Origin: Melampsora larici-populina 98AG31
Lineage: Eukaryota > Basidiomycota > Pucciniomycetes > Pucciniales > Melampsoraceae
Assembly (NCBI RefSeq): GCF_000204055.1
Contig: NW_006768809.1
Coordinates: 444,535-508,534, forward strand
DNA: 64,000 nt
Reading direction: 5' to 3'
Below, piece after piece: positions 52,372-63,801 of the stretch. The first letter of the stretch is position 1. Every line of letters starts with the position of its first letter. The notes beneath the pieces are model-generated. The model worked only from the letters and a program-made list of their open reading frames with translations. It was not told the DNA's origin and searched no databases. Both the position numbers and the translations under genes were made by a program.

Positions 52372-53609
52372 ATGGATGGCCATTCAGCCCAAACCTTACA
52401 ATCATCTGAAATACCCTCTGAACAGCCTCAGGTAGAGGAAGTAAAAATGGAACCTACCTCAAATACTACTTCTTCTTCATCACCAAACGTCAATCCACCA
52501 TCATCTCAGCCCACTGCCAATGACACTCCAAAACACCAAGCTACCGACATCAAGGTATGGCGGCCTTCGGCAGATGCGCGGCCCCCTCCCCGACCGGGTA
52601 GCCAAGCAATTTCTATTCAAATCCACTTTTGAAAAACATATCAAACTCTAACATGATTTTTTTTTTCTGAATAATTTATTTAGAATTATCAGATCAATAT
52701 TTCGTTCCGACTGCTGCAGAGGCTCAACGAGCATTTTCAGGTCAAGTTGCAACACGAGAGAGACTTACAGATGCTCCAATGTTAACCAAATCTCTAAGAG
52801 ATCGTGAAGCAATGGCAAAGAAAAATGAACGATATTCTAGGTTCCCAATCGTAAGCTCTTAAATCTTTCAGATCAGTCAGCTTGAATTTAAAACTGATTG
52901 GTTTGATCAGACTCGGATTCGTATAAGGTTTTCTAATCGTACAATGTTGGAAGGCGCTTTTCAAAGTCAATCCACCATGAGAGTAGTTTATGCCTTTGTC
53001 AAAGCCTCTTTGGTGGAAGATGTGCGTTCGCAGGCGTTTATATTATGTGAGCAGAATTCTATTTTCTGTGACTTCTGGATCCTCGTGTACTTTATAATCC
53101 TGACCCTTGTTGTCGATTTGAGTCTTTTAGATCAAACACCACCTCGACGAGAATTCAAGCTGACAGATCCTGCAATAAGCACGAAGACTTTACTTGAACT
53201 TCAACTCACGCCGTCTTCCCTATTTTATATCAAGTTCACCGATGAGGCCTTGAATCGTCCGTGATCCTAAACATACTCATCACACAACCCATGGAAAGCT
53301 GACGATGCTCTTGTGAACAATGTCTTCATAGAAACCCAGCGTGTACCACCATTACTTCCAGATTTGTTAGCACAAGCTCAAGACCTACCACCACCTCCTA
53401 ACTTGGACCAGGATAACCCAAGCAATCCAAGTGCAGTTACTAATGCGATTGACAAAGGAAAACAAAAGTTAGATGACGTTTTGAAAAGTGGTGCGAAGGC
53501 GCCAAAGTGGCTACAGAACTTGAGTAAGCTCCTATTGATCTATCATATCAGATTATACCGAAATTGAAAATGCGAACATTTCTACCCGCCACCTTTAGAA
53601 AAGAAATGA
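52372..53609 (+). CDS. UBX-domain protein of the TUG/Ubx4 family
   Basis: Six exons (52372-52597, 52684-52850, 52911-53046, 53131-53256, 53332-53523, 53599-53609) encode 285 residues. An S/T/P-rich N-terminus leads to the conserved pre-UBX region (VWRPSADARPP, SDQYFVPTAAEAQRAF). A UBX domain at about 132-215 follows (TRIRIRFSNRTMLEGAF, TPPRREF). The C-terminus contains VPPLLPDLLAQAQDLP and ends WLQNLKKK. Family knowledge: TUG/Ubx4 proteins bind and disassemble Cdc48/p97 hexamers and link it to ERAD or membrane traffic. The N-terminal ubiquitin-like domain of animal TUG is not visible, so upstream exons may be missed. The fourth intron uses a weak GTCCGT donor, and without it the frame has two stops. 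Confidence 0.8.
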
Positions 53610-54410
53610 TATGTAGTGATGGCTATTTATCTCATGATTTTCCAGGTCATAGAGATATATGTATGTCTGCTTGTCTGCTGTGATTCATTTGAAGTGCTTG
53701 ATGTCCGCTGGCTCTATACACAATATGATTGCTTCTATGATCAACCGTAGATCTCATAGCTGGGCATCCTTGTTTCGCGATCGGCTGGATTGTTACATGA
53801 GTTTGGATGGAAAGGTGTATCACATGTAATACTTAACGTCATCTTTGAAAAATCAAGGGCATTCATCCGCCATTAGATATGTACATCGTAGACCCATGGG
53901 CTCACATTGAGGAGATCGACACACAGACATGAGAGTCACCTTTTTGCGCTATTTCAAACCCCAATGAAACTTATCACAGTGCCTCAGATGTACCCTTGAA
54001 GCAGATCTAGACCTGATGGGACAGTGACTTGTATGCTAGTATCCAGGCCTAGCTTTCATTTGAGTATTTCACTTGACCAAAAAAGTCAGAGCACTTTGTT
54101 TGCGTCATGCATCGGACGGGTAGGATCCTTTCCTAAATTATCTGATGAAAGGTTTTGTCCCCAGAGTTTCATTTTGTGTGTTGAATTGCTGTGTTAGATT
54201 ATGGATCATGATTCATGGATGTTGTGATGACGAACATGTGACTATGGCTTAATTACGCTTTGTAACGACGTAGGTATGGGTTTAGACAGGATTGGCAAGC
54301 CGTGGAGATGTATAAATCTTGCCACACTTGGTTGATCAAGTTCCACATCACTTCACAACTCATCACCATCATCCAACTCAATCCAACCGAAACTCAATCA
54401 AGACATCATT
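53610..54410. other. Intergenic region; promoter of the disulfide isomerase gene
   Basis: No open frame of note. A TATAAAT sequence lies at 54311-54317, about 100 bp before the next start codon, in a position suited to a core promoter. Confidence 0.45.
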
Positions 54411-55829
54411 ATGAAACAATCAAACTCAATGCTTCTGGGAAGCTTCTTTTTCACCCTTATTGGGTTGAATGCAGTCATGGCTGGATTAGAAGATGCTAAA
54501 CATTCTGTTAAACTCGATCATGCTAATTTTGATGCTCAAATTCAAAATCCTGAAGTTGGTAAGTCACTTTTCCTTTCCCTTTCTTGTGATTTCACTTGGT
54601 CTTTGAAGTAAACTGATTGCCTTTGAGTCTTGCGCTTTGTTGATGACAAACTCTTGGGGGTTTTCCAGGAACATTGGTGGCGTAAGTTCATTCATTCTTT
54701 TGGTTTCACAGAGTTAAACATTGAACTGATAGACTCGTTTTACTGATAGATTCTTTGCCCCGTGGTGTGGTCGTGAGTAATTGCTCTCGTCGACAGCGAG
54801 CATGCTGAAACTCGTTACCAATATTCACTCTGATTAATTTTCATCTATTTTCAGATTGCAAGAGTCTGTTAGGCACATGGGACACAGTGAGTCTTGAGTG
54901 ATACAGCTTCAAGAAGATAATCCCGCTAAAAACTTCTTCTATTCATCCAGATTGCACAAACGTTTGCATCTGATTCAAAATGTCGAGTTGGTCATCTTGA
55001 TGCCAATGAAGCTAGCAATAGAGACTTGGCTACCCGATTCTCCGTATCTGGGTGAGCGTCTTTCTCTACTTATGGATTTGAATTTCATATGAGCTAAGAT
55101 TTGTTTATGGACTCTAGATTTCCTACTATTAAGTTTTTATACAAAGACACCAGTAAAGCTGCTCTAGACTATCAAGGCCCACGTACACCTGAGGCTTTCA
55201 TCAAGTTCCTCAATGAAAACTGTACGCATAGCACCTTGAAGTTTGATCTACTTTCTCGCTATGAAATTATTTGATTTCTGACTGACAAGTTCACAAATCA
55301 TCAACAGGTGGAACACATCGAGCATCTGGTGGTCTTCTTCTTCCAGAAGCCGGTCGAGTAGCCGGTTTAGATACCTTGGTTGCCGAATTTGTTGGACTTC
55401 CTGTTTCCGGTCACGCCTCTTTGATTAAAAAAGCTACCGAACTGGCTTCAAGTGCCAATGAGACCTTGGCTAATTATTATGTTAAAGTGATGAACAAGAT
55501 TGGTACTGATGAAAGTTGGGTGACCAAGGAAGCTTCTCGACTCAAGAAATTAGCAGAGAAGAGTGCCACTATGTCTAGTGCTAAAGTACGTATCATTTTC
55601 GCTTCCTCTACTACATTCTTCATTCATTAACTTACACATCTTTTGTTATCATTTTTTTCTTTAGTTTGAAGAACTTCAAATTAAACAAAACATTCTTCAA
55701 GTGTTCATTTCTGCTAAAGAAAAACTTTCGGAAGCTGCTGGTAGTGTTAAAGAAGGAGCACAGAAAACTGCTGAGACGGTTAAGGAAACAGCAGAACAAG
55801 TGATTGATAAAGTTACTGGTGAATTGTGA
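54411..55829 (+). CDS. Protein disulfide isomerase, single thioredoxin domain plus ERp29-type C-domain
   Basis: Eight exons (54411-54558, 54669-54681, 54750-54772, 54855-54886, 54951-55051, 55118-55221, 55308-55585, 55665-55829) encode 287 residues. A signal peptide (MLLGSFFFTLIGLNAVMAG) precedes one thioredoxin domain with WCGHC active site (C60, C63), HLDANE and FSVSGFPTIKFLY. The C-terminal 150 residues are helical and resemble the ERp29 C-domain found in fungal and plant PDI-D/ERp38 proteins. Role: forming and rearranging disulfides in secretory proteins in the ER. The protein ends KVTGEL, not a standard HDEL/KDEL, so retention may be weak or different. Exons 2 and 3 are only 13 and 23 nt. 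Confidence 0.9.
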
Positions 55830-57088
55830 TGTGGGAATTGACAATTATGTTAGATCGTAAAAGTATAGCTATTAGGATTTGAAAGAAAAATAAATTCTTT
55901 TTAGCTGTTTCTGGCACTTGCATTGGGACTGTGTGTGGCTGATACACCTGAGATTGTATCTCCAATCTCTTCCAGTCCACTATGTCCTTTCTTTCAGCTT
56001 GAAGTATCGTCAGAATCTTTCCTTACCAGCATCCTTTGACAAGGTGTTGGTGAGTATACACAGGCTTGGTGCTCGCTTCATCCTGGGTTAATCGAATGCT
56101 TCATCTTTGTCACGATCTTTCATACTTTGATTTCCAATCCTGAAAACAATGGCGAGTCATGCCACCTTCAAAAGGTGTGTACGTATCTCGAAGGCTTATC
56201 CTACAGGCTGCCATACTTGAGCATGATCTGAGATTGGTTGTCTTGACTTGGTCTGCTTACTCTAAAGTAAATCAAGTTAAAATAACTGATCTCAAATCAT
56301 GTTCAAGTATGCCAGCATAAGTGCCTCATTGCAAGGGAGAGCTCAGCTTTTTGGAACAGTTCACTATGAATGATATAACTTTGTCAGGACATTTAAATCA
56401 AAATGCAACCCTAGACAGATGGAATGTCCATGGTTTTCATATTACTTGCCACTACTTTACCACTTCCGTCATTCAGATTTCCCCTCAAAGTTTATCTCAG
56501 CTCTGCAGCCTCAGGGATGATAGAGTGAAATAATAGCTGATAAGGTAACAATATTGGTGATGTTGAAACATAGATATAAGTGATTCAGATTAAACGTTTC
56601 AAGAGACCGTATATTTCAATCTCAGACTCCAGCCAAAGATGATGTGAGAGATATATGTACTTATCTTAAAGCATCACTCATGATCACTGGATGTCTGGTA
56701 ATGATTTTCTGAGAATTTCAATCATCATGAATGATCAAGTAATCAATCTGTTTGATATCATATCAGAATAACCGATTTATATTTTGCTTTGTATATCTTA
56801 CCCGTTGTTACTTGACAATTGTTCCCACATACTCAATTTTGCATGAAATGATCGGCAGAGGAATGCCCATCATTTTTCACTTCCCAATGAAACACAACTT
56901 TTGTCACTCCGGGTGCTCGGGTCGCACTATGAGTATCCCGGGGGCAGGGCACAACACCACTGATCAGTCTCTCCACCGCCTAGGCCGGCATGGGATGCCA
57001 GTGAGAAAATGCGAGGAGGAAATGTTTGATGAGCTTGTCAAGTGACATCCTCATCCATCTTCTTGGGTTGACAAAGATCGCAAAGCAA
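55830..57088. other. Intergenic region left of the large transposon
   Basis: No gene recognised. It contains an imperfect inverted repeat (listed separately). The last few hundred bases would be the upstream flank of the open frame at 63802 if the transposon were absent. Confidence 0.5.
56207..56318. repeat. Imperfect inverted repeat, arms of about 45 bp
   Basis: The left arm (56207-56251) and the reverse complement of the right arm (56270-56318) align over about 45 bp. Shared blocks include CATACTTGA, CATGAT and TGAGAT. Nearly all differences are transitions. It could fold into a hairpin with a loop of about 18 nt. Confidence 0.5.
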
Positions 57089-57097
57089 TGTAGACTT

Positions 57098-57322
57098 CAA
57101 ACTTAACTAAGTCCCTCTCGGACGAACGAGTAGTCGAGAGAGGGACTTACCGCTAAAACACGAAACTTCGCCTGAGAAGTGAGCTGTATTCGAGAAAAAA
57201 TCGATACATTGCTCTAGCATCTTTCTTTTTTTATAAACTGTTCTTGATGCAAAATAAAAGGAACAAGGCGCTTGCCAGTTACATATGCTCCAAGTTTCAA
57301 ATCCCAAAAAGCTCACCTGGAA
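57098..57322 (+). repeat. Left 225-bp terminal inverted repeat
   Basis: It starts CAAACTTAACTAAGTCCC and ends CACCTGGAA. Near the tip it holds a hairpin: AAGTCCCTCTC (57109-57119) and GAGAGAGGGACTT (57136-57148). The 9-bp target duplication TGTAGACTT lies directly outside. Confidence 0.95.
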
Positions 57323-57804
57323 CGTCTTCTTCCGGCGGTGCCATGATAGTCATTCCGTAGAGCGGTTATGCCCCTAGGGGCCTGTATGTACTAGCTGACT
57401 CTGCTGCGAGTTTTATCTATTTGTTCCAACGCGTGAAGGAAATCCCGAGCGCCGGAAAGACATTTTAGGTCAAAATGCTGTTTTGTCGGACGCGCTTTAG
57501 CCCAGGTATTCCGAATGGCATCCACACCATCGGTTTTGATTGTTGCTTTTAACAATGTATATGAAACAAATGAATACCATTGGCAAGTGTCATACGAAGG
57601 AAGTCCCGATTCCAGGCGGAAAGTGGTTGCAGGGGACTATTTTGTATTGTTTTTGATCGTATAAGGCCTTGCTTGGGAGGAGTTCATCTATCCGAGATAG
57701 TCATTGATTCACATTTTCCGTAGAATTTCCTCAACATCTTTATCATCAGACCTCAACAAACGATCTTTTATTCCCAAGTGATCACATTTTTAGTTCATAT
57801 TAAA
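57323..57804 (+). promoter_or_regulatory. Leader between left inverted repeat and the DUF6589 gene
   Basis: 482 bp without a gene, expected to hold the promoter and 5' untranslated region of the plus-strand gene. No clear TATA box is seen at a standard distance. Confidence 0.4.
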
Positions 57805-60685
57805 ATGAATTCTAATATATCTCCACTTACAAACCCTGCTAGAGGTCTTCCAGCTCATATCAATGCTATCTGCGAACATATCTCCGCTACAGGGCTTAGC
57901 CCCAAAAAATTCATTCATGGATTTGTAACCATTGATGATCCTGGTTTGATCTATCGTCGACGATTGATCAGAGCGGGTGTAGGATGGGAACAGACGGTGG
58001 ATATACTAAAAGGGTTCCGAACCCTGCTCATGGGGAGTCCCGAGGGTGCAGCTGCTTGGCGAGGATTCATATTAGATGAGGTGTGTTTGATGTATATGTT
58101 CGCTATATACAGTTTACTCAATTGCAATCTAATGGAAACTCACTCTGTTCAGGCCTCCAAAATTGTGAATGGAGAATCCATTCCAACAGGAGCCTACCCT
58201 TTGGGCTCTTACGTGAGCTGCAATTCCATCACGGAGGATTTTTTTAGCGAGCACGCTGAAGAAACCAGGCAGGCCCTAGTGAGGGACTCTATGGGTTTCT
58301 TATACAAGCTTCTGTCTCGAAAACTTCGCTTGTCATTTGGGTTGGAGCGGGATTTAGACGAGGCTACAAATGACATGTCTAGTGTTGATATGGAAGATGA
58401 TACCACCGTGGAGTCTGAAATGCTTTCACTAGACAACTTAGTCTATGTTTCCAAGCGGGCTGCTGGTATGCGAGAGCATCAGTTGAAGACGGTTAGACTA
58501 CTTTATTTATTATATTCCCCTATTTACAATCACTTGCTGAGTGTGCTTTCATTTGTTATTCCTCAGCTTCCCATGGCGATCTGTTCAATGCTAGCGTTCA
58601 CCTGCAATCGAAGAAGCAATGCTTACCAGGTTCTAAACGGACTCACCTTTGTTGCAGGGGGTGTCAGCTGCCGTGTGAATGAGTTCTTACATTCTTTGGC
58701 TCTCACTGTGTCACGAGACAGCTCGCTTCGCCTAATGGACCGTTTACGCATTCTACAAGCGAATCGTTTGATACAAGTGTTTAAGAAGAATCACATCATC
58801 AGGCCGTTTCTCTGCTTTGATAATCTGGATATCCATCTGAGAGTACAAAATCATCGATTGGAGACAGCAAGCCAGACTTTTCACGGAACCTGGGGTTTCA
58901 TCCATGTGCCTCCGCCTGGCCTTTTGGAGGGAGTGCTGCCTGAGGAAGTCGATTTGAAGGCTTTCGAGAAAGCCATGTCGGAGGCGGAAGGGCGACCGGT
59001 AGATGTTTCCAATTTCATCCCGACACCTCAACAAATGTTGCATTGGAAGAGTGTGATCTTAGCACAACTCGCCACTACCTTACAAACCTATGTTGAACAC
59101 CTTCCTAGTAGTGAAACTTTCAAATTACCCACATTAAATACTAAGCCTACACCTATTGATCCGATCCCGATGTACCAGCCTAATATCTTTTTCTTACGAT
59201 TGATGGACGCACCTGATTCTTCGGCTGAAGGTGTCGCCCGAGTATTAGAGCAAGTCCTAACGCAGATCGGTGTTGATCCCGATTCTTTTGCTGAAGGCCT
59301 ATTTGTTACTGAGGGAGACGTTGGGTCAAATGAACTGGTAGAAAGCTTACGTCGAAAACGTTTTCCATGTGGTAGTCGGCCTGATTCTCTCCGGTGGCTC
59401 CTTACTGTGTTTGGTCCGGCGCATGCCACATGGAACATGTGCAAGGCGTTGTGCTCACTGCACTGGGGCAATTCCAATCACGGTCAAGACAATGGTGCTT
59501 GGAGAACGGCCGAGGCGCTCGGTGGATCTTCGAAGCATCCTTCTCAGCAGGATTTCAATACGCTGATGATGATGACGAAGAAAATGCATGATGCAAGTCT
59601 TGTTGTTGTATTGACGTGAGTTGACTGATTTCTCTTGATACGTTAGAAGACATATGTTTGACATGTATCTTGACTAGTAGGGACGTTTTGCGTCTCATTG
59701 GCCCAATTGATCTATCAAAGGCAGATGACTGCACCAAACTGTTAGAAAAAGTGTGGGAGGAGTACTTTCAACCTTCGGCTTTTGATTCCGCTCGCAAAAG
59801 CGGAAACACCACTTGCTCAAACTTACTCTACCGGCTGCGTGATTTTGCGACTGTAATCGAAGCAAATAATGCGACTAGAGCTGGAGATATTGGAAGACTA
59901 ATGCTAATATGGAAGCGTTGGTCTATTATGTCGCAAGGTATTGGTGGTTTGTCTCATTATTCCCGCCACCTGCCTCGCATGGTTCTCCTTCTGGAACAAG
60001 ACCTTCCGACTAAACTAGCCAAAGTAATCAAGCATATGATGCTGATTCCCTCCAATGGGCGTGCGAATCACTGGTTGGCTGTTGATGAATTTCTGGAAGT
60101 AAATAACTGCTGGCTCAAGCATATTTACAATAACACGGTATGTAATAACTGTTCATCGGTCGACTCACTCTTATCTTGACACTCACTGGTTTGCACATCT
60201 CACATAGGGGAATGGCACCGATATTCAGCGCCTGACGGATTGGTTCTCATCGAACATTCCACTTGTTAGTCATTTTCTTGCCAGTTTCATCATAATGTTC
60301 CACTTGATTGCATGTGAGTCACGTATAAGCACCAATGCCATATTTGCCCCTACAGCTGCGACTTCTAATTCAGCAATTAAAGATGCGCTCAGGACACAAT
60401 ATCTCATTTCAAAACAATTCTAACAAAGTCTCAAAGGAGTCTATGAGAAATTTTTTACAATACGCCAATAACAAGCTCGGCCAAACTACGAATGCACCAC
60501 AAAGTACCCCGGTCACTAACGTTTACGCCGCTGGGATCCAAGCGATGATACGGGCTACTCGGGAAGAAAAAGCCGGGGGTCAAGGATCTCGCTTTCGTTG
60601 GGGCGGGCCAAATTCGGTCGAAGTCGATGGAGAGGATGATGGGGAGGAGGGGGAGGGGGATGAAGATGTTGCAGTTGAGGAGTGA
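57805..60685 (+). CDS. DUF6589-type protein, candidate DDE transposase
   Basis: Six exons (57805-58080, 58153-58491, 58567-59615, 59681-60137, 60208-60264, 60356-60685) encode 835 residues. The first two introns are multiples of three and lack stops, so they could be read through by mistake. The central region carries the blocks I know from fungal DUF6589 proteins: RPFLCFDNLDI, FHGTWGFIHV, YQPNIFFLRLMDAPDSSAEG, EGDVGSNELVESLR, VFGPAHATWN and LHWGNS. By spacing, D290 or D293, D456 and E694 (NHWLAVDEFLEVNN) could form a DDE catalytic triad. That is inference. The C-terminus is G/E/D-rich and acidic. The position inside inverted repeats supports a transposase role. The ATG at 57805 is the first in the frame. 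Confidence 0.85.
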
Positions 60686-60759
60686 CCTCGTTTGCTACTG
60701 ACAACGGATCCACCTAGAGGTTTTTAAAAAAGGTCGCTCAGTTTCAACTAAGGAATTCA

Positions 60760-63310
60760 TCATGAAATCAAAAACAAAACACCAACCACTTCGGTGCTTT
60801 TGGGTTTTTTTGCCTTTGATTGATCTGATGCTTCGGCATTACGCTTTCGCGACGCTTTTAGCAAACGCTCTTCCTCCTTTCCTCGCTTGATAAGGGCCTT
60901 TTGAGCGGCTTTTTGTAATCGAAGTGCTTCTTCCTGTCTTTTTTTTTCCTGCTTAGCTTCCTCTTTGCGAAGTTTCTCTACCTTAGCATGATGAGCCTTT
61001 TGAACCGCCTTTTCGATTCTGAGACTTTCATCTTGCTGTTTCTTAACGCTTTTCGCTTTTTCCTTCTGATCTTTCGCCAACTTGGCACCCTCAACGGTTT
61101 CCGGAACCCACAGCTTGGCTTTCGCGCGGCGGGCCGGCTTGACTTTGACGACTCCGGTTTCTAACACTTCAGAGCTGGAGGCTACTGGTTTTCCTTTTTT
61201 CCATGTGTTTATTGAGCCTAATAACACTTCAAACTGATTCATTATGACCTCGCACCCTAAGATCCGCTGGAGGAAACCCTCTTCTTCTGAGTATTCAATA
61301 TTTTTGGCAATTTCCCAAGCAAGTCCTTCACTAAAGAGAGTCTCGGGGGTGATATCAGCTGTGTTGGTAAATTCTCTGTGGAATAGAGCCGAGAATGATT
61401 TCTGCATTTCGAAAACCAGCTGTGAAGCAAGTGGATCTTGTGACAATTGAACCTTCGGGTCCAGGCGCAGGGGAACCCATGGTGTTTTAGATTTGTTCGC
61501 CGTTGAAGGAATTACTACGTTGGACAACATAGTTCCCAGATCGGAAGCGTTCATTTTGAGTAAATCGTTGAAGTTGGCTTTGGTGACGTGGGGTTGGAGG
61601 AGCCAAATTGCTTCTGCCTCCTCCGGAAAGCAGTTAGAACAGTCGCAAGGAGGCATTCCCTCAGCCTCCTGGCGGTCACGCTCCTTTGTGACTTCGGGTT
61701 CATTCACATCAAGAGGAATCCAGCCATGTCTATGACATAGAAAATTCCTAACATGTTAGTCCCTACAGCGTGTGAACATAAGCAAAGGAGCTCACTTGAG
61801 ATCCACAGCCAGCGCCACTCGAAGGCATACTGGCGTGATTGAAATTGCATCCATTCGATCATCTTCAGAGAACGCTCGGAGATTGGGAAAGTCAGAGACT
61901 TTGTTTTTCCCGCGAGTCCTGTTGGCCTCAACCAAGATGAGACCCAGGCCTCGCCGACCGTCTCGCCCACACCTTCCTACCATCTGTACCAAATTCGCTG
62001 GTTCCTGACGGCCGACAATGGTCACCCGACGGACACAGTGCCAGTTCTGGCCAAGTCCTAACGCCAAGGTACAGCAGATCATTGACAAATCCCCTTTAAC
62101 AAAAGCGTTGACCGTGTCTCGCTTATCGAATTCACTAGTTGAAGCGTGGTATCGTCGAGCAAACGTGTTCAAAGGGTTGGATGCCAGATCTCTGCGGCCT
62201 CGCGATTGGCACATAATCCGAATGTATTCCAAGGTCGCATTCTGTGTGCCCGCATAGATTAGTGACGGTGGGATCGATGCAGTTGGTACTAGGGCTTCGT
62301 TTGAAACTAGACCGCGTAGGGAAGCATGTAGAGGACGTTTGAAAGAGCGTCGAATCAAGCGTATCTCTGGTCGTACTAGCTCGCCATAATAAAATTGTAC
62401 TTCGTCGCGTTTCAGTTTAAGATTTTCTAAAATCGCATCCACAGCCTGGGGTCGACATGTAGCGGACATTAACAGCAGAGGCACGTCATCGGTAGCCAAG
62501 AACCGGCGAAAGAGTTTTCCGTAATGAGGCCGGAACGCTCCCTTATCTTGTACTTTAACATGACTGGACATATTTTTCGCTTTGCCAGACTCGACAAGCC
62601 CCCACGTGTAGATCATGTGGGCTTCGTCCACGACTTTCAGGATCAAGCTCTTCTGAAATTGGGCATTCTGCCACAACTGCTCAAAAATTTGGTTGGTAAG
62701 AGCAATTTCCGGGCTCTATAATGTGTAGAAGTCAGTTAATTTTTACCTCTGCTCATGAACCAAACCACGGACTGACTAGGTAGATGTAGCGATATTTTCC
62801 CTTCAAGATGTCATTCATGCTTTCCTTTGTCATTGATTTGGAGGTCAAGTTGATCGCACTTTCACCGACTAATGTTTTTTCTAAGACCTTCATCGATACA
62901 GCCACACTCAGTCTTATGAGCATCAATAACAAAATCAATCCACCAACCTGGTCGTCGCCAAGGGCATCCAAAGGGCAGATCAGAAGGATTATTCCTTCAG
63001 TATGCAAATTACCAAAGAGCTCGGGAATGCGGCTCTTTCCATAACCAGTGCCCGCGATCAGAAAGGTCACCTTGTTATTCAAGAGACTGACTGCGGTGAG
63101 GAGCTGCAGTGGACGGGCAGGGTAGTGGTATTTGTCTTGAAACACTTTCTCAGCCACCTCGGCTTGGTGCAATTGGGATGCGTTTGCAAGGCCACCAATT
63201 GGAACTGGTCTGTCACGCTTCTGAGTGATGCTCTGGTCCATATTTGGGTCAGGAGAAGCCGCTGAGCCTGCTAATGCCCGAGTCTGGCTGCGAGTGCGGT
63301 GCAGCGTCAT
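60760..63310 (-). CDS. RecQ-like superfamily 2 DNA helicase of the transposon
   Basis: Four exons (62948-63310, 62777-62887, 61796-62715, 60760-61729) encode 787 residues. Walker A is AGTGYGKS (86-93), motif II DEAH (188-191), motif III SAT (242-244), and motif VI QMVGRCGRDG (402-411), the RecQ signature order. A CDCSNC zinc-like cluster follows the helicase core. The last 120 residues are a K/E/R-rich coiled-coil tail. No HRDC domain is recognised. The gene converges on the DUF6589 gene. Role by inference: unwinding transposon ends or repairing excision gaps. Family knowledge: RecQ-like helicases are often multiplied in fungal genomes, including near telomeres, so a telomeric helicase origin is the main alternative. 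No disabling mutation is seen. Confidence 0.88.
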
Positions 63311-63560
63311 AGATCACGATTTGAAGAAATCAAGAGTAGCGATGATTTGAGACACGTGATGAAGAGACGTCAAGATCAGTAACAAAGTGACGAAGGCGGC
63401 AGGGACTTTGCAAAATTCTTGACCAAGACTTGGCAAAAAATTCTGCACGCGTCAAACTGCAGTTTGGCAATAGGGCTTGTATTTGGCTTGACTTTCTGCC
63501 TGCGCAGCGGTTGAAGACCTCTACTTAGGACCTCACCATGATTTTCCTTTGTAGAACCAC
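63311..63560. promoter_or_regulatory. Leader of the helicase gene inside the transposon
   Basis: 250 bp between the helicase start codon and the right inverted repeat, with no gene. It must contain the minus-strand promoter unless that lies in the repeat itself. Confidence 0.4.
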
Positions 63561-63785
63561 TTCCAGGTGAGCTTTTTGGGATTTGAAACTTGGAGCATAT
63601 GTAACTGGCAAGCGCCTTGTTCCTTTTATTTTGCATCAAGAACAGTTTATAAAAAAAGAAAGATGCTAGAGCAATGTATCGATTTTTTCTCGAATACAGC
63701 TCACTTCTCAGGGGAAGTTTCGTGTTTTAGCGGTAAGTCCCTCTCTCGACTACTCGTTCGTCCGAGAGGGACTTAGTTAAGTTTG
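63561..63785 (-). repeat. Right 225-bp terminal inverted repeat
   Basis: The reverse complement of the left repeat (57098-57322), with one mismatch noted. It ends GACTTAGTTAAGTTTG and is followed directly by the 9-bp duplication TGTAGACTT (63786-63794). Confidence 0.95.
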
Positions 63786-63801
63786 TGTAGACTTGATTGA
63801 A

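Larger units (their letters stand above)
57098..63785. mobile_element. 6,688-bp DNA transposon with DUF6589-type transposase candidate and RecQ-like helicase
   Basis: It is bounded by 225-bp terminal inverted repeats with one mismatch noted (57170), and flanked by a perfect 9-bp target duplication TGTAGACTT (57089-57097 and 63786-63794). Inside are exactly two genes, convergent, with stop codons about 75 bp apart: a DUF6589-type protein on plus and a RecQ-like helicase on minus. Both have intact frames through all their introns, so the copy may be active. A 9-bp duplication fits MULE-like or related elements better than the 3-4 bp I recall for Academ-type elements, a lineage of which (AcademH) is reported to encode a helicase. 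The superfamily is therefore left open. Confidence 0.9.

Noticed and set aside
57107..57316. Identical 69-codon open frames in both large inverted repeats (57107-57316 and 63567-63776)
   Set aside because: They are the same terminal repeat read on opposite strands. No domain and no support for coding.
61772..63265. Several plus-strand open frames of 65-87 codons over the helicase gene
   Set aside because: All are antisense to the helicase exons, whose motifs and splice joins are clear.
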